From Apostichopus japonicus (Eukaryota > Echinodermata > Holothuroidea > Aspidochirotida > Stichopodidae), in contig NC_092580.1 in NCBI RefSeq assembly GCF_037975245.1, positions 9,027,001-9,091,000 of the forward strand: DNA of 64,000 nt, written 5' to 3'. This document shows, in pieces, positions 1-14,514 of this stretch. Position 1 is the first letter of the stretch. Each line of letters starts with the position of its first letter. The notes beneath the pieces were generated by a model that was not told the DNA's origin, ran no database searches, and saw nothing but the letters and a program-made list of their open reading frames with translations. The position numbers and the translations under genes were made by a program.

Positions 1-1011
1 TCAATCGAATGTTCGACACCGATCAATCGAATGTTCGACACCGATCAATCGAATGTTCGACACCCATCAATCGAATCTTCGACACCGATCAATCGAATGT
101 TCGACACCGATCAATCGAATGTTCGACACCCATCAATCGAATGTTCGACACCCATCGATCGAATGTTCGACACCCATCAATCGAATGTTCGACACCGATC
201 AATCGAATGTTCGACACCCATCAATCGAATGTTCGACACCCATTAATCGAATGTTCGACACCGATCAATCGAATTTGCGGCACCGATCAATCGAATGTTC
301 GACACCCATCGACCGAATGTGCGACACCCATCAATCGAATGTGCGACACAGATCAATCGAATGTCCGACAACCATCAATCGAATGTTCGACACCGATCAA
401 TCGAATGTTCGACACCCATCAATCGAATGTTCGACACCCATCAATCGAATGTTCGACACCCATCAATCGAATGTGCGACACCGATCAATCAAATGTTCGA
501 CATCGATCAATCGAATGTTCGACACCGATCAATCGAATTTGCGGCACCGATCAATCAAATGTTTGGCACCGGTCAATCGAATGTTCGACACCGATCAATC
601 GAATGTTCGACACCGATCGACCGAATGTGCGACAACCATCAATCGAATGTGCGACACCAATTAATCGAATGTTCGACACCGATTAAACGAATGTTCAACA
701 CCGATCAATCGAATGTGCGACACCTATCAATCAAATGTGCGACACCGATCAATCGAATGTTCGACACCCATCAATCGAATGTTCGACACCCATGAATCGA
801 ATGTTCGACACCGATCAATCGAATGTTCGACACCGATCAATCGAATGTTCGACACCCATCAATCGAATGTTCGACACCCATCAATCGAATGTTCGACACC
901 GATCAATCGAATGTTCGGCACCGATCAATCGAATGTGTGGCACCGATCAATCGAATGTTTGACGCCGATCAATCGAATGTTCGACTTCTATCAACCGAAT
1001 GTGCGACACAG

Positions 1012-1032
1012 ATCAATCGATGTGCTACACCG
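1012..1032 (+). repeat. Type example of the 21-bp deletion unit (domain I marker)
   Basis: This unit lacks one A of CGAATG and reads CGATGTGCTACACCG. It is followed by ATTAAACG, then GTGCTGCACCGATTAAGCG. Other copies lie near 1,570; 4,030; 5,195; 6,560; 7,660; 8,205; 8,470; 9,020; 10,515; 13,725; 14,250; 15,765; 17,375; 30,020; 30,350; 32,595; 33,235; 33,650; 33,980; 37,190; 37,525; 39,770; 40,140; 40,555; 40,890; 41,700; 41,875; 54,370; 55,005; 55,425; 55,755; 56,565; 56,745; 61,360; 61,690; 63,295 (altered) and 63,600. Each shifts the register by one base, which explains spacings that are not multiples of 22. Confidence 0.9.
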
Positions 1033-1059
1033 ATTAAACGAATGTTCGACACCGATCAA

Positions 1060-1650
1060 TCGAATGTGCTGCACCGATTAAGCGAATGTTCGACACCGGT
1101 CAATCGAATGTACGACACCTATCAATCAAATGTGCGACATGGATCAATCAAATCTTCGACACCGATCAATCGAATGTTCGACACCGATCAATAGAATTTG
1201 CGGCACCGATCAATCAAATGTGTGGCACCGATCAATCGAATGTTCGACACCGATCAATCGAATGTTCGACACCCATCAATCGAATGTTCGACACCCATTA
1301 ATCGAATGTTCGACACCGATCAATCGAATGTTCGACACCGATCAATCGAATGTTCGACACCCATCAATCGAATGTTCGACACCCATTAATCGAATGTTCG
1401 ACACCGATCAATCGAATGTTCGACACCGATCAATCGAATGTTCGACACCCATCAATCGAATGTTCGACACCCATCAATCGAATGTTCGACACCCATCAAT
1501 CGAATGTTCGACACCCATCAATCGAATGTTCGACACCCATCAATCGAATGTGCGACACACATCAATCGATGTGCTACACCGATTAAACGAAAGTTCGACA
1601 CCGGTAAAATCGAATGTGCGGTACCGATGAATCGAATATGCGACACCCAT
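1060..1650 (+). repeat. Block repeated at 7,699-8,289
   Basis: This stretch recurs 6,639 bp downstream, including the 23-bp unit GGTAAAATCG (1,603 and 8,242) and the following GCGGTACCGATG. The copies differ by a few bases (for example CGAAAG against CGAATG at about 1,579, and GAATGGTCG at 7,967). Bases 1-320 are likewise repeated, at 6,662-6,981, one unit out of step with this offset. Confidence 0.75.
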
Positions 1651-4600
1651 TAATCGAATGTTCGACACCGATCAATCGAATGTTCGACAACAATCAAACG
1701 AAAGTGCGACACCCATCAATCGAATGTGCGACACCCATTAATCGAATGTCCGACAACCATCAATCGAATGTTCGACAACGATCAGCCGAATATGCGACCC
1801 CTATCAATCGAATGTTCGACAACCATCAATCGAATGTGCGACATGGATCAATCAAATGTTCGACACCTATCAATCGAATGTTCGACACCGATCAATCGAA
1901 TTTGCGGCACCGATCAATCGAATTTGCGGCACCGATCAATCAAATGTGTGGCACCGATCAATCGAATGTTCGACACCAATCAATCGAATGTTCGACACCC
2001 ATCAATCGAATGTTCGACACCGATCAATCGAATATACGACACCGATCAATCGAATGTGCGACAACCATTAATCGAATGTCCGACAACCATTAATCGAATG
2101 TTCGACAACGATCAGCCGAATATGCGATTCCTGTCAATCGAATGTTCGACAACCATCAATCGAATGTGCGACACCAATTAAACGAATGTTCGACACCGAT
2201 TAAACGAATGTTCGACACCGATCAATCAAATGTTCGACACCGATCAATCGAATGTTCGACACCCATCAATCGAATATTCGACACCGATCAATCGAATGTG
2301 CGACACAGATCAATCGAATGTCCGACAACCATCAACCGAATGTGCGACATCGATCAATCGAATGTTCGACACCGATCAATCGAATGTTCGACACCGATCA
2401 ATCGAATGTTCGACACCCATCAATCGAATGTTCGACACCGATCAATCGAATGTGCGACACAGATCAATCGAATGTCCGACAACAATCAACCGAATGTGCG
2501 ACATCGATCAATGGAATGTTCGACACCGATCAATCGAATATACGACACCGATCAATCGAATGTGCGACACCCATTAATCGAATGTCCGACAACCATTAAT
2601 CGAATGTTCGACAACGAACAGCCGAATATGCGATTCCTGTAAATCGAATGTTCGACAACCATTAATCGAATGTGCGACACAGATCAATCGAATGTGCGAC
2701 ACCTATCAATCGAATGTGCGACACAGATCAATCGAATGTTCGACACCGATCAATCGAATATACGACACCTATCAATCAAATGTGCGATATGGATCAATCA
2801 AATGTTCGACACTTATCAATCGAATGTTCGACACCGATCAATCGAATTTGCGGCACCGATCAATCGAATTTGCGGCACCGATCAATCAAATGTGTGGCAC
2901 CGATCAATCGAATGTTCGACACAAATCAATCGAATGTTCGACACACATCAATCGAATGTTCGACACCCATCGATCGAATGTTCGACACCGATCAATCGAA
3001 TGTTCGACACCGATCAATCGAATGTTCGACACCCATCAATCGAATGTTCGACACCCATTAATCGAATGTTCGACACCGATCAATCGAATTTGCGACACCG
3101 ATCAATCGAATGTTCGACACCAATCGACCGAATGTGCGACAACCATCAATCGAATGTGCGACACCAATTAAACGAATGTTCGACACCGATTAAACGAATG
3201 TTCGACACCGATCAATCGAATGTGCGACACCTATCAATCAAATGTGCGACACCGATCAATCGAATGTTCGACACCCATCAATCGAATGTTCGAAACCCAT
3301 CAATCGAATGTTCGACACCGATCAATCGAATGTTCGACACCCATCAATCGAATGTTCGACACCCATCAATCGAATGTTCGACACCGATCAATCGAATGTT
3401 CGACACCGATCAATCGAATGTTCGACACCGATCAATCGAATGTTCGACACCCATCAATCGAATGTTCGACACCCATCAATCGAATGTGCGACACCGATCA
3501 ATCAAATGTTCGACACCGATCGATCGAATGTTCGACACCGATCAATCGAATTTGCGGCACCGATCAATCAAATGTTTGGCACCGGTCAATCGAATGTTCG
3601 ACACCGATCAATCGAATGTTCGACACCAATCGACCGAATGTGCGACAACCATCAATCGAATGTGCGACACCAATTAAACGAATGTTCGACACCGATTAAA
3701 CGAATGTTCAACACCGATCAATCGAATGTGCGACACCTATCAATCAAATGTGCGACACCGATCAATCGAATGTTCGACACCCATCAATCGAATGTTCGAC
3801 ACCCATCAATCGAATGTTCGACACCGATCAATCGAATGTTCGACACCGATCAATCGAATGTTCGACACCCATCAATCGAATGTTCGACACCCATCAATCG
3901 AATGTTCGACACCGATCAATCGAATGTTCGGCACCGATCAATCAAATGTGTTTCACCGATGAATCGAATGTTCGACGCCGATCAATCGAATGTTCGACAC
4001 ATATCAACCGAATGTGCGACACAGATCAATCGATGTGCTACACCGATTAAACGAATGTTCGACACCGATCAATCGAATGTTCAACACCCATCAATCGAAT
4101 GTTTGACACCGATCAATCGAATGTTCGACACCCATCAATCGAATGTCCGACAACCATCAACCGAATGTGCGAACTCGATCAATCGAATGTTCGACACCGA
4201 TCAATCGAATATACGACACCGATCAATCGAATGTGCGACACCCATTAATCGAATGTCCGACAACCATTAATCGAATGTTCGACAACGATCAGCCGAATAT
4301 GCGATTCCTGTCAATCGAATGTTCGACAACCATCAATCGAATGTGCGACACAGATCAATCGAATGTGCGAGACCTATCAATCGAATGTGCGACACAGATC
4401 AATCGAATGTTCGACACCGATCAATCGAATATACGACACCTATGAATCAAATGTGCGACATGGATCAATCCAATGTTCGACACCGATCGATCGAATGTTC
4501 GACACCGATCAATCGAATTAGCGGCACCGATCAATCGAATGTTCGACACCCATCGATCGAATGTTCGACACCCATCGATCGAATGTTCGACACCGATCAA

Positions 4601-7600
4601 TCGAATGTTCGACACCGATCAATCGAATGTTCGACACCCATCAATCGAATGTTCGACACCCATCAATCGAATGTTCGACACCGATCAATCGAATTTGCGG
4701 CACCGATCAATCGAATGTTCGACACCAATCGACCGAATGTGCAACAACCATCAATCGAATGTGCGACACCAATTAAACCAATGTTCGACACCGATTAAAC
4801 GAATGTTCAACACCGATCAATCGAATGTGCGACACCTATCAATCAAATGTGCGACACCGATCAATCGAATGTTCGACAACCATTAATCGAATGTTCGACA
4901 CCCATCAATCGAATGTTCGACACCGATCAATCGAATGTTCGACACCCATCAATCGAATGTTCGACAGCCATCAATCGAATGTTCGACACCCATCAATCGA
5001 ATGTTCGACACCCATCAATCGAATGTTCGACACCGATCAATCGAATGTTTGACACCATCAATCGAATGTTCGACACCCATCAATCGAATGTGCGACACCG
5101 ATCAATCAAATGTTCGACACCGATCAATCGAATGTTCGACACCGATCAATCGAATGTTCGACACCTATCAACCGAATGTGCGACACAGATCAATCGATGT
5201 GCTACACCGATTAAACGAATATTCGACACAGATCAATCGAATGTGCTGCACCGATTAAGCGAATGTTCGACACCGGTCAATCGAATGTTCGACACCGATC
5301 AATCGAATGTTCGACACCCATCAATCGAATGTTCGACACCGATCAATCGAATGTGCGACACAGATCAATCGAATGTCCGACAACCATCAACCGAATGTGC
5401 GACATCGATCAATCGAATGTTCGACACCGATCAATCGAATATACGACACCGATCAATCGAATGTGCGACACCAATTAATCGAATGTCCGACAACCATTAA
5501 TCGAATGTTCGACAACGATCAGCCGAATATGCGATTCCTGTCAATCGAATGTTCGACAACCATCAATCGAATGTGCGACACAGATCAATCGAATGTGCGA
5601 CACCTATCAATCGAATGTGCGACACAGATCAATCGAATGTTCGACACCGATCAATCGAATATACGACACCTAATAATCAAATGTGCGACATGGATCAATC
5701 CAATGTTCGACACCGATCAATCGAATTTTCGACACCCATCAATCGAATAAGCGGCACCGATCAATCAAATGTGTGGCACCGATCAATCGAATGTTCGACA
5801 CCGATCAATCGAATGTTCGACACCGATCAATCGAATGTTCGACACCCATCAATCCAATGTTCGACACCCATCGATCGAATGTTCGACACCGATCAATCGA
5901 ATGTTCGACACCGATCAATCGAATGTTCGACACCCATCAATCGAATGTTCGACACCCATCAATCGAATGTGCGACACCGATCAATCGAATTTGCGGCACC
6001 GATCAATCGAATGTTCGACACCAATCGACCGAATGTGCGACAACCATCAATCGAATGTGCGACACCAATTAAACGAATGTTCGACACCGATTAAACGAAT
6101 GTTCGACACCGATCAATCGAATGTGCGACACATATCAATCAAATGTGCGACACCGATCAATCGAATGTTCGACACCCATCAATCGAATGTTCGACACCCA
6201 TCAATCGAATGTTCGACACCGATCAATCGAATGTTCGACACCCATCAATCGAATGTTCGACACCCATCAATCGAATGTTCGACACCCATCAATCGAATGT
6301 TCGACACCGATCAATCGAATGTTCGAGACCGATCAATCGAATGTTCGACACCCATCAATCGAATGTTCGACACCCATCAATCGAATGTGCGACACCGATC
6401 AATCAAATGTTCGACACCGATCAATCGAATGTTCGACACCGATCAATCGAATTTGCGGCACCGATCAATCAAATGTGCGGCACCGGTCAATCGAATGTTC
6501 GACACCGATCAATCGAATGTTCGACACCTATCAACCGAATGTGCGACACAGATCAATCGATGTGCTACACCGATTAAACGAATGTTCGACACAGATCAAT
6601 CGAATGTGCTGCACCGATTAAGCGAATGTTCGACACCGGTCAATCGAATGTTCGACACCCATCAATCGAATGTTCGACACCGATCAATCGAATGTTCGAC
6701 ACCGATCAATCGAATGTTCGACACCCATCAATCGAATCTTCGACACCGATCAATCGAATGTTCGACACCGATCAATCGAATGTTCGACACCCATCAATCG
6801 AATGTTCGACACCCATCGATCGAATGTTCGACACCCATCAATCGAATGTTCGACACCGATCAATCGAATGTTCGACACCCATCAATCGAATGTTCGACAC
6901 CCATTAATCGAATGTTCGACACCGATCAATCGAATTTGCGGCACCGATCAATCGAATGTTCGACACCAATCGACCGAATGTGCGACACCCATCAATCGAA
7001 CGTGCGACACCAATTAAACGAATGTTCGACACCGATTAAACGAATGCTCGACACCGATCAATCGAATGTGCGACACCTATCAATCAAATGTGCGACACCG
7101 ATCAATCGAATGTTCGACACCCATCAATCGAATGTTCGACACCCATCAATCGAATGTTCGACACCGATCAATCGAATGTTCGAAACCCATCAATCGAATG
7201 TTCGACACCCATCAATCGAATGTTCGACACCGATCAATCGAATGTTCGACACCGATCAATCGAATGTTCGACACCGATCAATCGAATGTTCGACACCCAT
7301 CAATCGAATGTTCGACACCCATCAATCGAATGTGCGACACCGATCAATCAAATGTTCGACACCGATCAATCGAATGTTCGACACCGATCAATCGAATTTG
7401 CGGCACCGATCAATCAAATGTTTGGCACCGGTCAATCGAATGTTCGACACCGATCAATCGAATGTTCGACACCAATCGACCGAATGTGCGACAACCATCA
7501 ATCGAATGTGCGACACCAATTAAACGAATGTTCGACACCGATTAAACGAATGTTCAACACCGATCAATCGAATGTTCGACACCCATCAATCGAATGTTCG

Positions 7601-10600
7601 ACACCCATGAATCGAATGTTCGACACCTATCAACCGAATGTGCGACACAGATCAATCGATGTGCTACACCGATTAAACGAATGTTCGACACCGATCAATC
7701 GAATGTGCTGCACCGATTAAGCGAATGTTCGACACCGGTCAATCGAATGTACGACACCTATCAATCAAATGTGCGACATGGATCAATCAAATCTTCGACA
7801 CCGATCAATCGAATGTTCGACACCGATCAATCGAATTTGCGGCACCGATCAATCAAATGTGTGGCACCGATCAATCGAATGTTCGACACCGATCAATCGA
7901 ATGTTCGACACCCATCAATCGAATGTTCGACACCCATTAATCGAATGTTCGACACCGATCAATCGAATGGTCGACACCGATCAATCGAATGTTCGACACC
8001 CATCAATCGAATGTTCGACACCCATTAATCGAATGTTCGACACCGATCAATCGAATGTTCGACACCGATCAATCGAATGTTCGACACCCATCAATCGAAT
8101 GTTCGACACCCATCAATCGAATGTTCGACACCCATCAATCGAATGTTCGACACCCATCAATCGAATGTTCGACACCCATCAATCGAATGTGCGACACACA
8201 TCAATCGATGTGCTACACCGATTAAACGAATGTTCGACACCGGTAAAATCGAATGTGCGGTACCGATGAATCGAATATGCGACACCAATCAATCGAAAGT
8301 TCGACACCCATCAATCGAATGTTCGACACCGATCAATCGAATGTTCGACACCCATCAATCGAATGTTCGACACCCATCAATCGAATGTTCGACACCCATC
8401 AATCGAATGTTCGACGCCGATCAATCGAATGTTCGACACCTATCAACCGAATGTGCGACACAGATCAATCGATGTGCTACACCGATTAAACAAATGTTCG
8501 ACACCGATCAATCGAATGTGCTGCACCGATTAAGCGAATGTTCGACACCGATTAAACGAATGTTCGACACCGATCATTCGAATGTGCGACACCTATCAAT
8601 CGAATGTGCGACACCGATCAATCGAATGTTCGACACCCATCAATCGAATGTTCGACACCGATCAATCAAATGTGTGGCACCGATCAATCGAATGTTCGAC
8701 ACCGATCAATCGAATGTTCGACACCCATCAATCGAATGTGCGACACCCATCAATCGAATGTGCGACACAGATCAATCGAATGTGCTACACCGATTAAACG
8801 AATGTTCGACACCGATCAATCGAATGTTCGACACCCATCAACCAAATGTGCGACACCCATCAATCGAATGTTCGACACCGATCAATCGAATATACGACAC
8901 CGATCAATCGAATGTGCGACACCCATCAATCGAATGTTCGACACCCATCAATCGAATGTTCGACGCCGATCAATCGAATGTTCGACACCTATCAACCGAA
9001 TGTGCGACACAGATCAATCGATGTGCTACACCGATTAAACGAATGTTCGACACCGATCAATCGAATGTGCTGCACCGATTAAGCGAATGTTCGACACCGA
9101 TTAAACGAATGTTCGACACCGATCATTCGAATGTGCGACACCTATCAATCAAATGTGCGACACCGATCAATCGAATGTTCGACACCCATCAATCGAATGT
9201 TCGACACCCATGAATCGAATGTTCGACACCGGTAAAATCGAATGTGCGGTACCGATGAATCGAATATTCGACACCCATTAATCGAATGTTCGACACCGAT
9301 CAATCGAATGTTCGACAACCATCAAACGAATGTTCGACACCCATCAATCGAATGTGCGACACCCATTAATCGAATGTCCGACAACCATCAATCGAATGTT
9401 CGACAACGATCAGCCGAATATGCGACCCCTATCAATCGAATGTTCGACAACCATCAATCGAATGTGCGACATGGATCAATCAAATGTTCGACACCTATCA
9501 ATCGAATGTTCGACACCGATCAATCGAATTTGCGGCACCGATCAATCGAATTTGCGGCACCGATCAATCAAATGTGTGGCACCGATCAATCGAATGTTCG
9601 ACACCGATCAATCGAATGTTCGACACCCATCAATCGAATGTTCGACACCGATCAATCGAATATACGACACCGATCAATCGAATGTGCGACACCCATTAAT
9701 CGAATGTCCGACAACCATTAATCGAATGTTCGACAACGATCAGCCGAATATGCGATTCCTGTCAATCGAATGTTCGACAACCATCAATCGAATGTGCGAC
9801 ACAGATCAATCGAATGTGCGAGACCTATCAATCGAATGTGCGACACAGATCAATCGAATGTTCGACACCGATCAATCGAATATGCGACACCTATCAATCA
9901 AATGTGCGACATGGATCAATCCAATGTTCGACACCGATCAATCGAATGTTCGACACCGATCAATCGAATTAGCGGCACCGATCAATCAAATGTGTGGCAC
10001 CGATCAATCGAATGTTCGACACCGATCAATCGAATGTTCGACACCGATCAATCGAATGTTCGACACCCATTAATCGAATCTTCGACACCGATCAATCGAA
10101 TGTTCGACACCGATCAATCGAATGTTCGACACCAATCAATCGAATGTTCGACACCCATCGATCGAATGTTCGACACCGATCAATCGAATGTTCGACACAC
10201 ATCAATCGAATGTTCGACACCGATCAATCGAATGTTCGGCACCGATCAATCGAATGTCCGACACCAATCGACCGAATGTGCGACAACCATTAATCGAATG
10301 TGCGACACCAATTAAACGAACGTTCGACACCGATTAAACGAATGTTCGACACCGATCAATCGAATGTGCGACACCTATCAATCAAATGTGCGACACCGAT
10401 CAATCGAATGTTCGACACCCATCAATCGAATGTTCGACACCCATCAATCGAATGTTCGACACCGATCAATCGAATGTTCGACACCTATCATGCGAATGTG
10501 CGACACAGATCAATCGATGTGCTACACCGATTAAACGAATGTTCGACACCGATCAATCGAATGTGCTGCACCGATTAAGCGAATGTTCGACACCGGTCAA

Positions 10601-10909
10601 TCGAATATACGACACCTATCAATCAAATGTGCGACATGGATCAATCAAATCTTCGACACCGATCAATCGAATGTTCGACACCGATCAATCGAATTTGCGG
10701 CACCGATCAATCAAATGTGTGGCACCGATCAATCGAATGTAAGACACCGATAAATCGAATATACGACACCGATCAATCGAATGTGCTACATGGATCAATC
10801 GAATGTTCGACACCGATCAATCGAATGTGCTGCACCGATCAATCAAATGTGTGGTATCGATCAATCGAATGTTCGACACCGATCAATCGAATGTTCGACA
10901 CCCATCAAT

Positions 10910-11862
10910 CGAATGTTCGACACCGATCAATCGAATGTTCGACACACATCAATCGTATATCCGACACCGGTAAATCGAATGTTCGACACCGATCAATCGA
11001 ATGTTCGACACCCATCAATCGAATGTTCGACACCCATCAACCGAATGTGCGACATCGATCAATCGAATTTTCGACACCGATCAATCGAATATACGACACC
11101 GATCAATCGAATGTGCGACATGGATCAATCAAATGTTCGACACCGATCATCCAATGTTCGACACCGATCAATCGAATTTGCGGCACCGATCAATCAAATG
11201 TGTGGCACCGATCAATCGAATATACGACACCTATCAATCAAATGTGCGACATGGATCAATCAAATGTTCGACACCTATCAATCGAATGTTCGACACCGAT
11301 CAATCGAATTTGCGGCACCGATCAATCGAATTTGCGGCACCGATCAATCAAATGTGTGGCACCGATCAATCGAATGCTCGACACCGATCAATCGAATGTT
11401 CGACACCCTTCAATCGAATGTTCGACACCGATCAATCGAATGTTCGACACCCATCAATCGAATGTTCGACACCGATCAATCGAATGTGCGACACAGATCA
11501 ATCGAATGTCCGACAACCATCAACCGAATGTGCGACATCGATCAATCGAATGTTCGACACCGATCAATCGAATATACGACACCGATCAATCGAATGTGCG
11601 ACACCCATTAATCGAATGTCCGACAACCATTAATCGAATGTTCGACAACGATCAGCCGAATATGCGATTCCTGTCAATCGAATGTTCGACAACCATCAAT
11701 CGAATGTGCGACACAGATCAATCGAATGTGCGACACCTATCAATCGAATGTGCGACACAGATCAATCGAATGTTCGACACCGATCAATCGAATATACGAC
11801 ACCTATTAATCAAATGTGCGACATGGATCAATCCAATGTTCGACACCGATCAATCGAATGTT
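10910..11862 (+). repeat. 0.95-kb dispersed block, first copy
   Basis: This block recurs at 14,515-15,467 at a spacing of 3,605 bp. It carries the very rare units CAATCGTATATCCG (about 10,950) and the 21-bp GATCATCC (11,145-11,152), both found at the matching places of the second copy. A handful of substitutions separate the copies. Confidence 0.8.
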
Positions 11863-14514
11863 CGACACCCATCAATCGAATTAGCGGCACCGATCAATCA
11901 AATGTGTGGCACCGATCAATCGAATGTTCGACACCGATCAATCGAATGTTCGACACCGATCAATCGAATGTTCGACACCCATCAATCCAATGTTCGACAC
12001 CCATCGATCGAATGTTCGACACCGATCAATCGAATGTTCGACACCCATCAATCGAATGTTCGACACCCATCAATCGAATGTTCGACACCGATCAATCGAA
12101 TTTGCGGCACCGATCAATCGAATGTTCGACACCCATCGATCGAATGTTCGACACCGATCAATCCAATGTTCGACACCCATCAATCGAATGTTCGACACCC
12201 ATCAATCGAATGTTCGACACCGATCAATCGAATTTGCGGCACCGATCAATCGAATGTTCGACACCAATCGACCGAATGTGCGACAACCATCAATCGAATG
12301 TGCGACACCAATTAAACGAATGTTCGACACCGATTAAACGAATGTTCGACACCGATCAATCGAATGTGCGACACCTATCAATCAAATGTGCGACACCGAT
12401 CAATCGAATGTTCGACACCCATCAATCGAATGTTCGACACCCATCAATCGAATGTTCGACACCGATCAATCGAATGTTCGACACCCATCAATCGAATGTT
12501 CGACACCCATCAATCGAATGTTCGACACCCATCAATCGAATGTTCGACACAAATCAATCGAATGTGCGACACCGATCAATCAAATGTTCGACACCGATCA
12601 ATCGAATGTTCGACACCGATCAATCGAATTTGCGGCACCGATCAATCAAATGTGTGGCACCGATCAATCGAATGTTCGACACCGATCAATCGAATGTTCG
12701 ACACCGATCAATCGAATGTTTGACACCCATTAATCGAATGTTCGACACCGATCAATCGAATGTTCGACACCAATCAATCGAATGTTCGACACCCATCGAT
12801 CGAATGTTCGACACCGATCAATCAAATGTTCGACACCCATCAATCGAATGTTCGACACCGATCAATCGAATTTGCGGCACCGATCAATCGAATGTTCGAC
12901 ACCAATCGACCGAATGTGCGACAACCATCAATCGAATGTGCGACACCAATTAAACGAATGTTCGACACCGATTAAACGAATGTTCGACACCGATCAATCG
13001 AATGTGCGACACCTATCAATCAAATGTGCGACACCGATCAATCGAATGTTCGACACCCATCAATCGAATGTTCGACACCGATCAATCGAATGTTCGACAC
13101 CCATCAACCGAATGTTCGACACCCATCAATCGAATGTTCGACACCCATCAATCGAATGTGCGACACCTATCAATCGAATGTGCGACACAGATCAATCGAA
13201 TGTTCGACACCGATCAATCGAATATACGACACCTATCAATCAAATGTGCGACATGGATCAATCCAATGTTCGACACCGATCAATCGAATGTTCGACACCG
13301 ATCAATCGAATTAGCGGCACCGATCAATCGAATGTTCGACACCCATCGATCGAATGTTCGACACCGATCAATCGAATGTTTGACACCCATCAATCGAATG
13401 TTCGACACCCATCAATCGAATGTGCGACACCGATCAATCAAATGTTCGACACCGATCAATCGAATGTTCGACAATGATCAATCGAATGTTCGACACCCAT
13501 CAATCGAATGTTCGACACCCATGAATCGAATGTTCGACACCCATCAATCGAATGTTCGACACCCATCAATCGAATGTTCGACACCTATCAATCGAATGTT
13601 CGACACCCATCAATCGAATGTGCGACATGGATCAATCAAATGTTCGACACCCATGAATCGAATGTTCGACACCGATCAATCGAATGTTCGACACCTATCA
13701 GCCGAATGTGTGACACAGATCAATCGATGTGCTACACCGATTAAACGAATGTTCGACACCGATCAATCGAATGTGCTGCACCGATTAAGCGAATGTTCGA
13801 CACCGATCAATCGAATATACGACACCTATCAATCAAATGTGCGACATGGATCAATCAAATCTTCGACACCGATCAATCGAATGTTCGACACCGATCAATC
13901 GAATTTGCGGCACCGATCAATCAAATGTGTGGCACCGATCAATCGAATGTTCGACAATGATCAATCGAATGTTCGACACCCATCAATCGAATGTTCGACA
14001 CCCATGAATCGAATGTTCGACACCGATCAATCGAATTTGCGGCACCGATCAATCAAATGTGTGGCACCGATCAATCGAATGTTCGACAATGATCAATCGA
14101 ATGTTCGACACCCATCAATCGAATGTTCGACACCCATCAATCGAATGTTCGACACCCATCAATCGAATGTTCGACACCGATCAATCGAATGTTCGACACC
14201 CATCAATCGAATGTTCGACACCCATCAATCGAATGTGCGACACACATCAATCGATGTGCTACACCGATTAAACGAATGTTCGACACCGGTAAATCGAATG
14301 TGCGGCACCGATGAATCGAATATGCGACACCCATTAATCGAATGTTCGACACCGATCAATCGAATGTTCGACAACCATCAAACGAATGTGCGACACCCAT
14401 CAATCGAATGTGCGACACCCATTAATCGAATGTCCGACAACCATCAATCGAATGTTCGACAACGATCAGCCGAATATGCGACCCCTATCAATCGAATGTT
14501 CGACAACCATCAAT

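Noticed and set aside
98-109. tRNA gene or tRNA-derived SINE
   Set aside because: Only the T-loop-like GTTCGA core fits. There is no A box at the right distance, no complementary T stem and no acceptor stem.
5769-7523. Open reading frame of 584 codons, plus strand
   Set aside because: Same repeat translation, with competing frames at 6,121-6,621 and 7,066-7,545. No non-repeat residues are present.
11145-11152. GATCATCC as a possible insertion site or element boundary
   Set aside because: It is a one-base deletion within a normal unit, copied with its block to 14,750; both flanks stay in satellite.
10627-12315. Open reading frame of 562 codons, plus strand
   Set aside because: Repeat translation only; overlapped by frames at 10,781-11,611 and 11,682-12,953 giving the same peptide.
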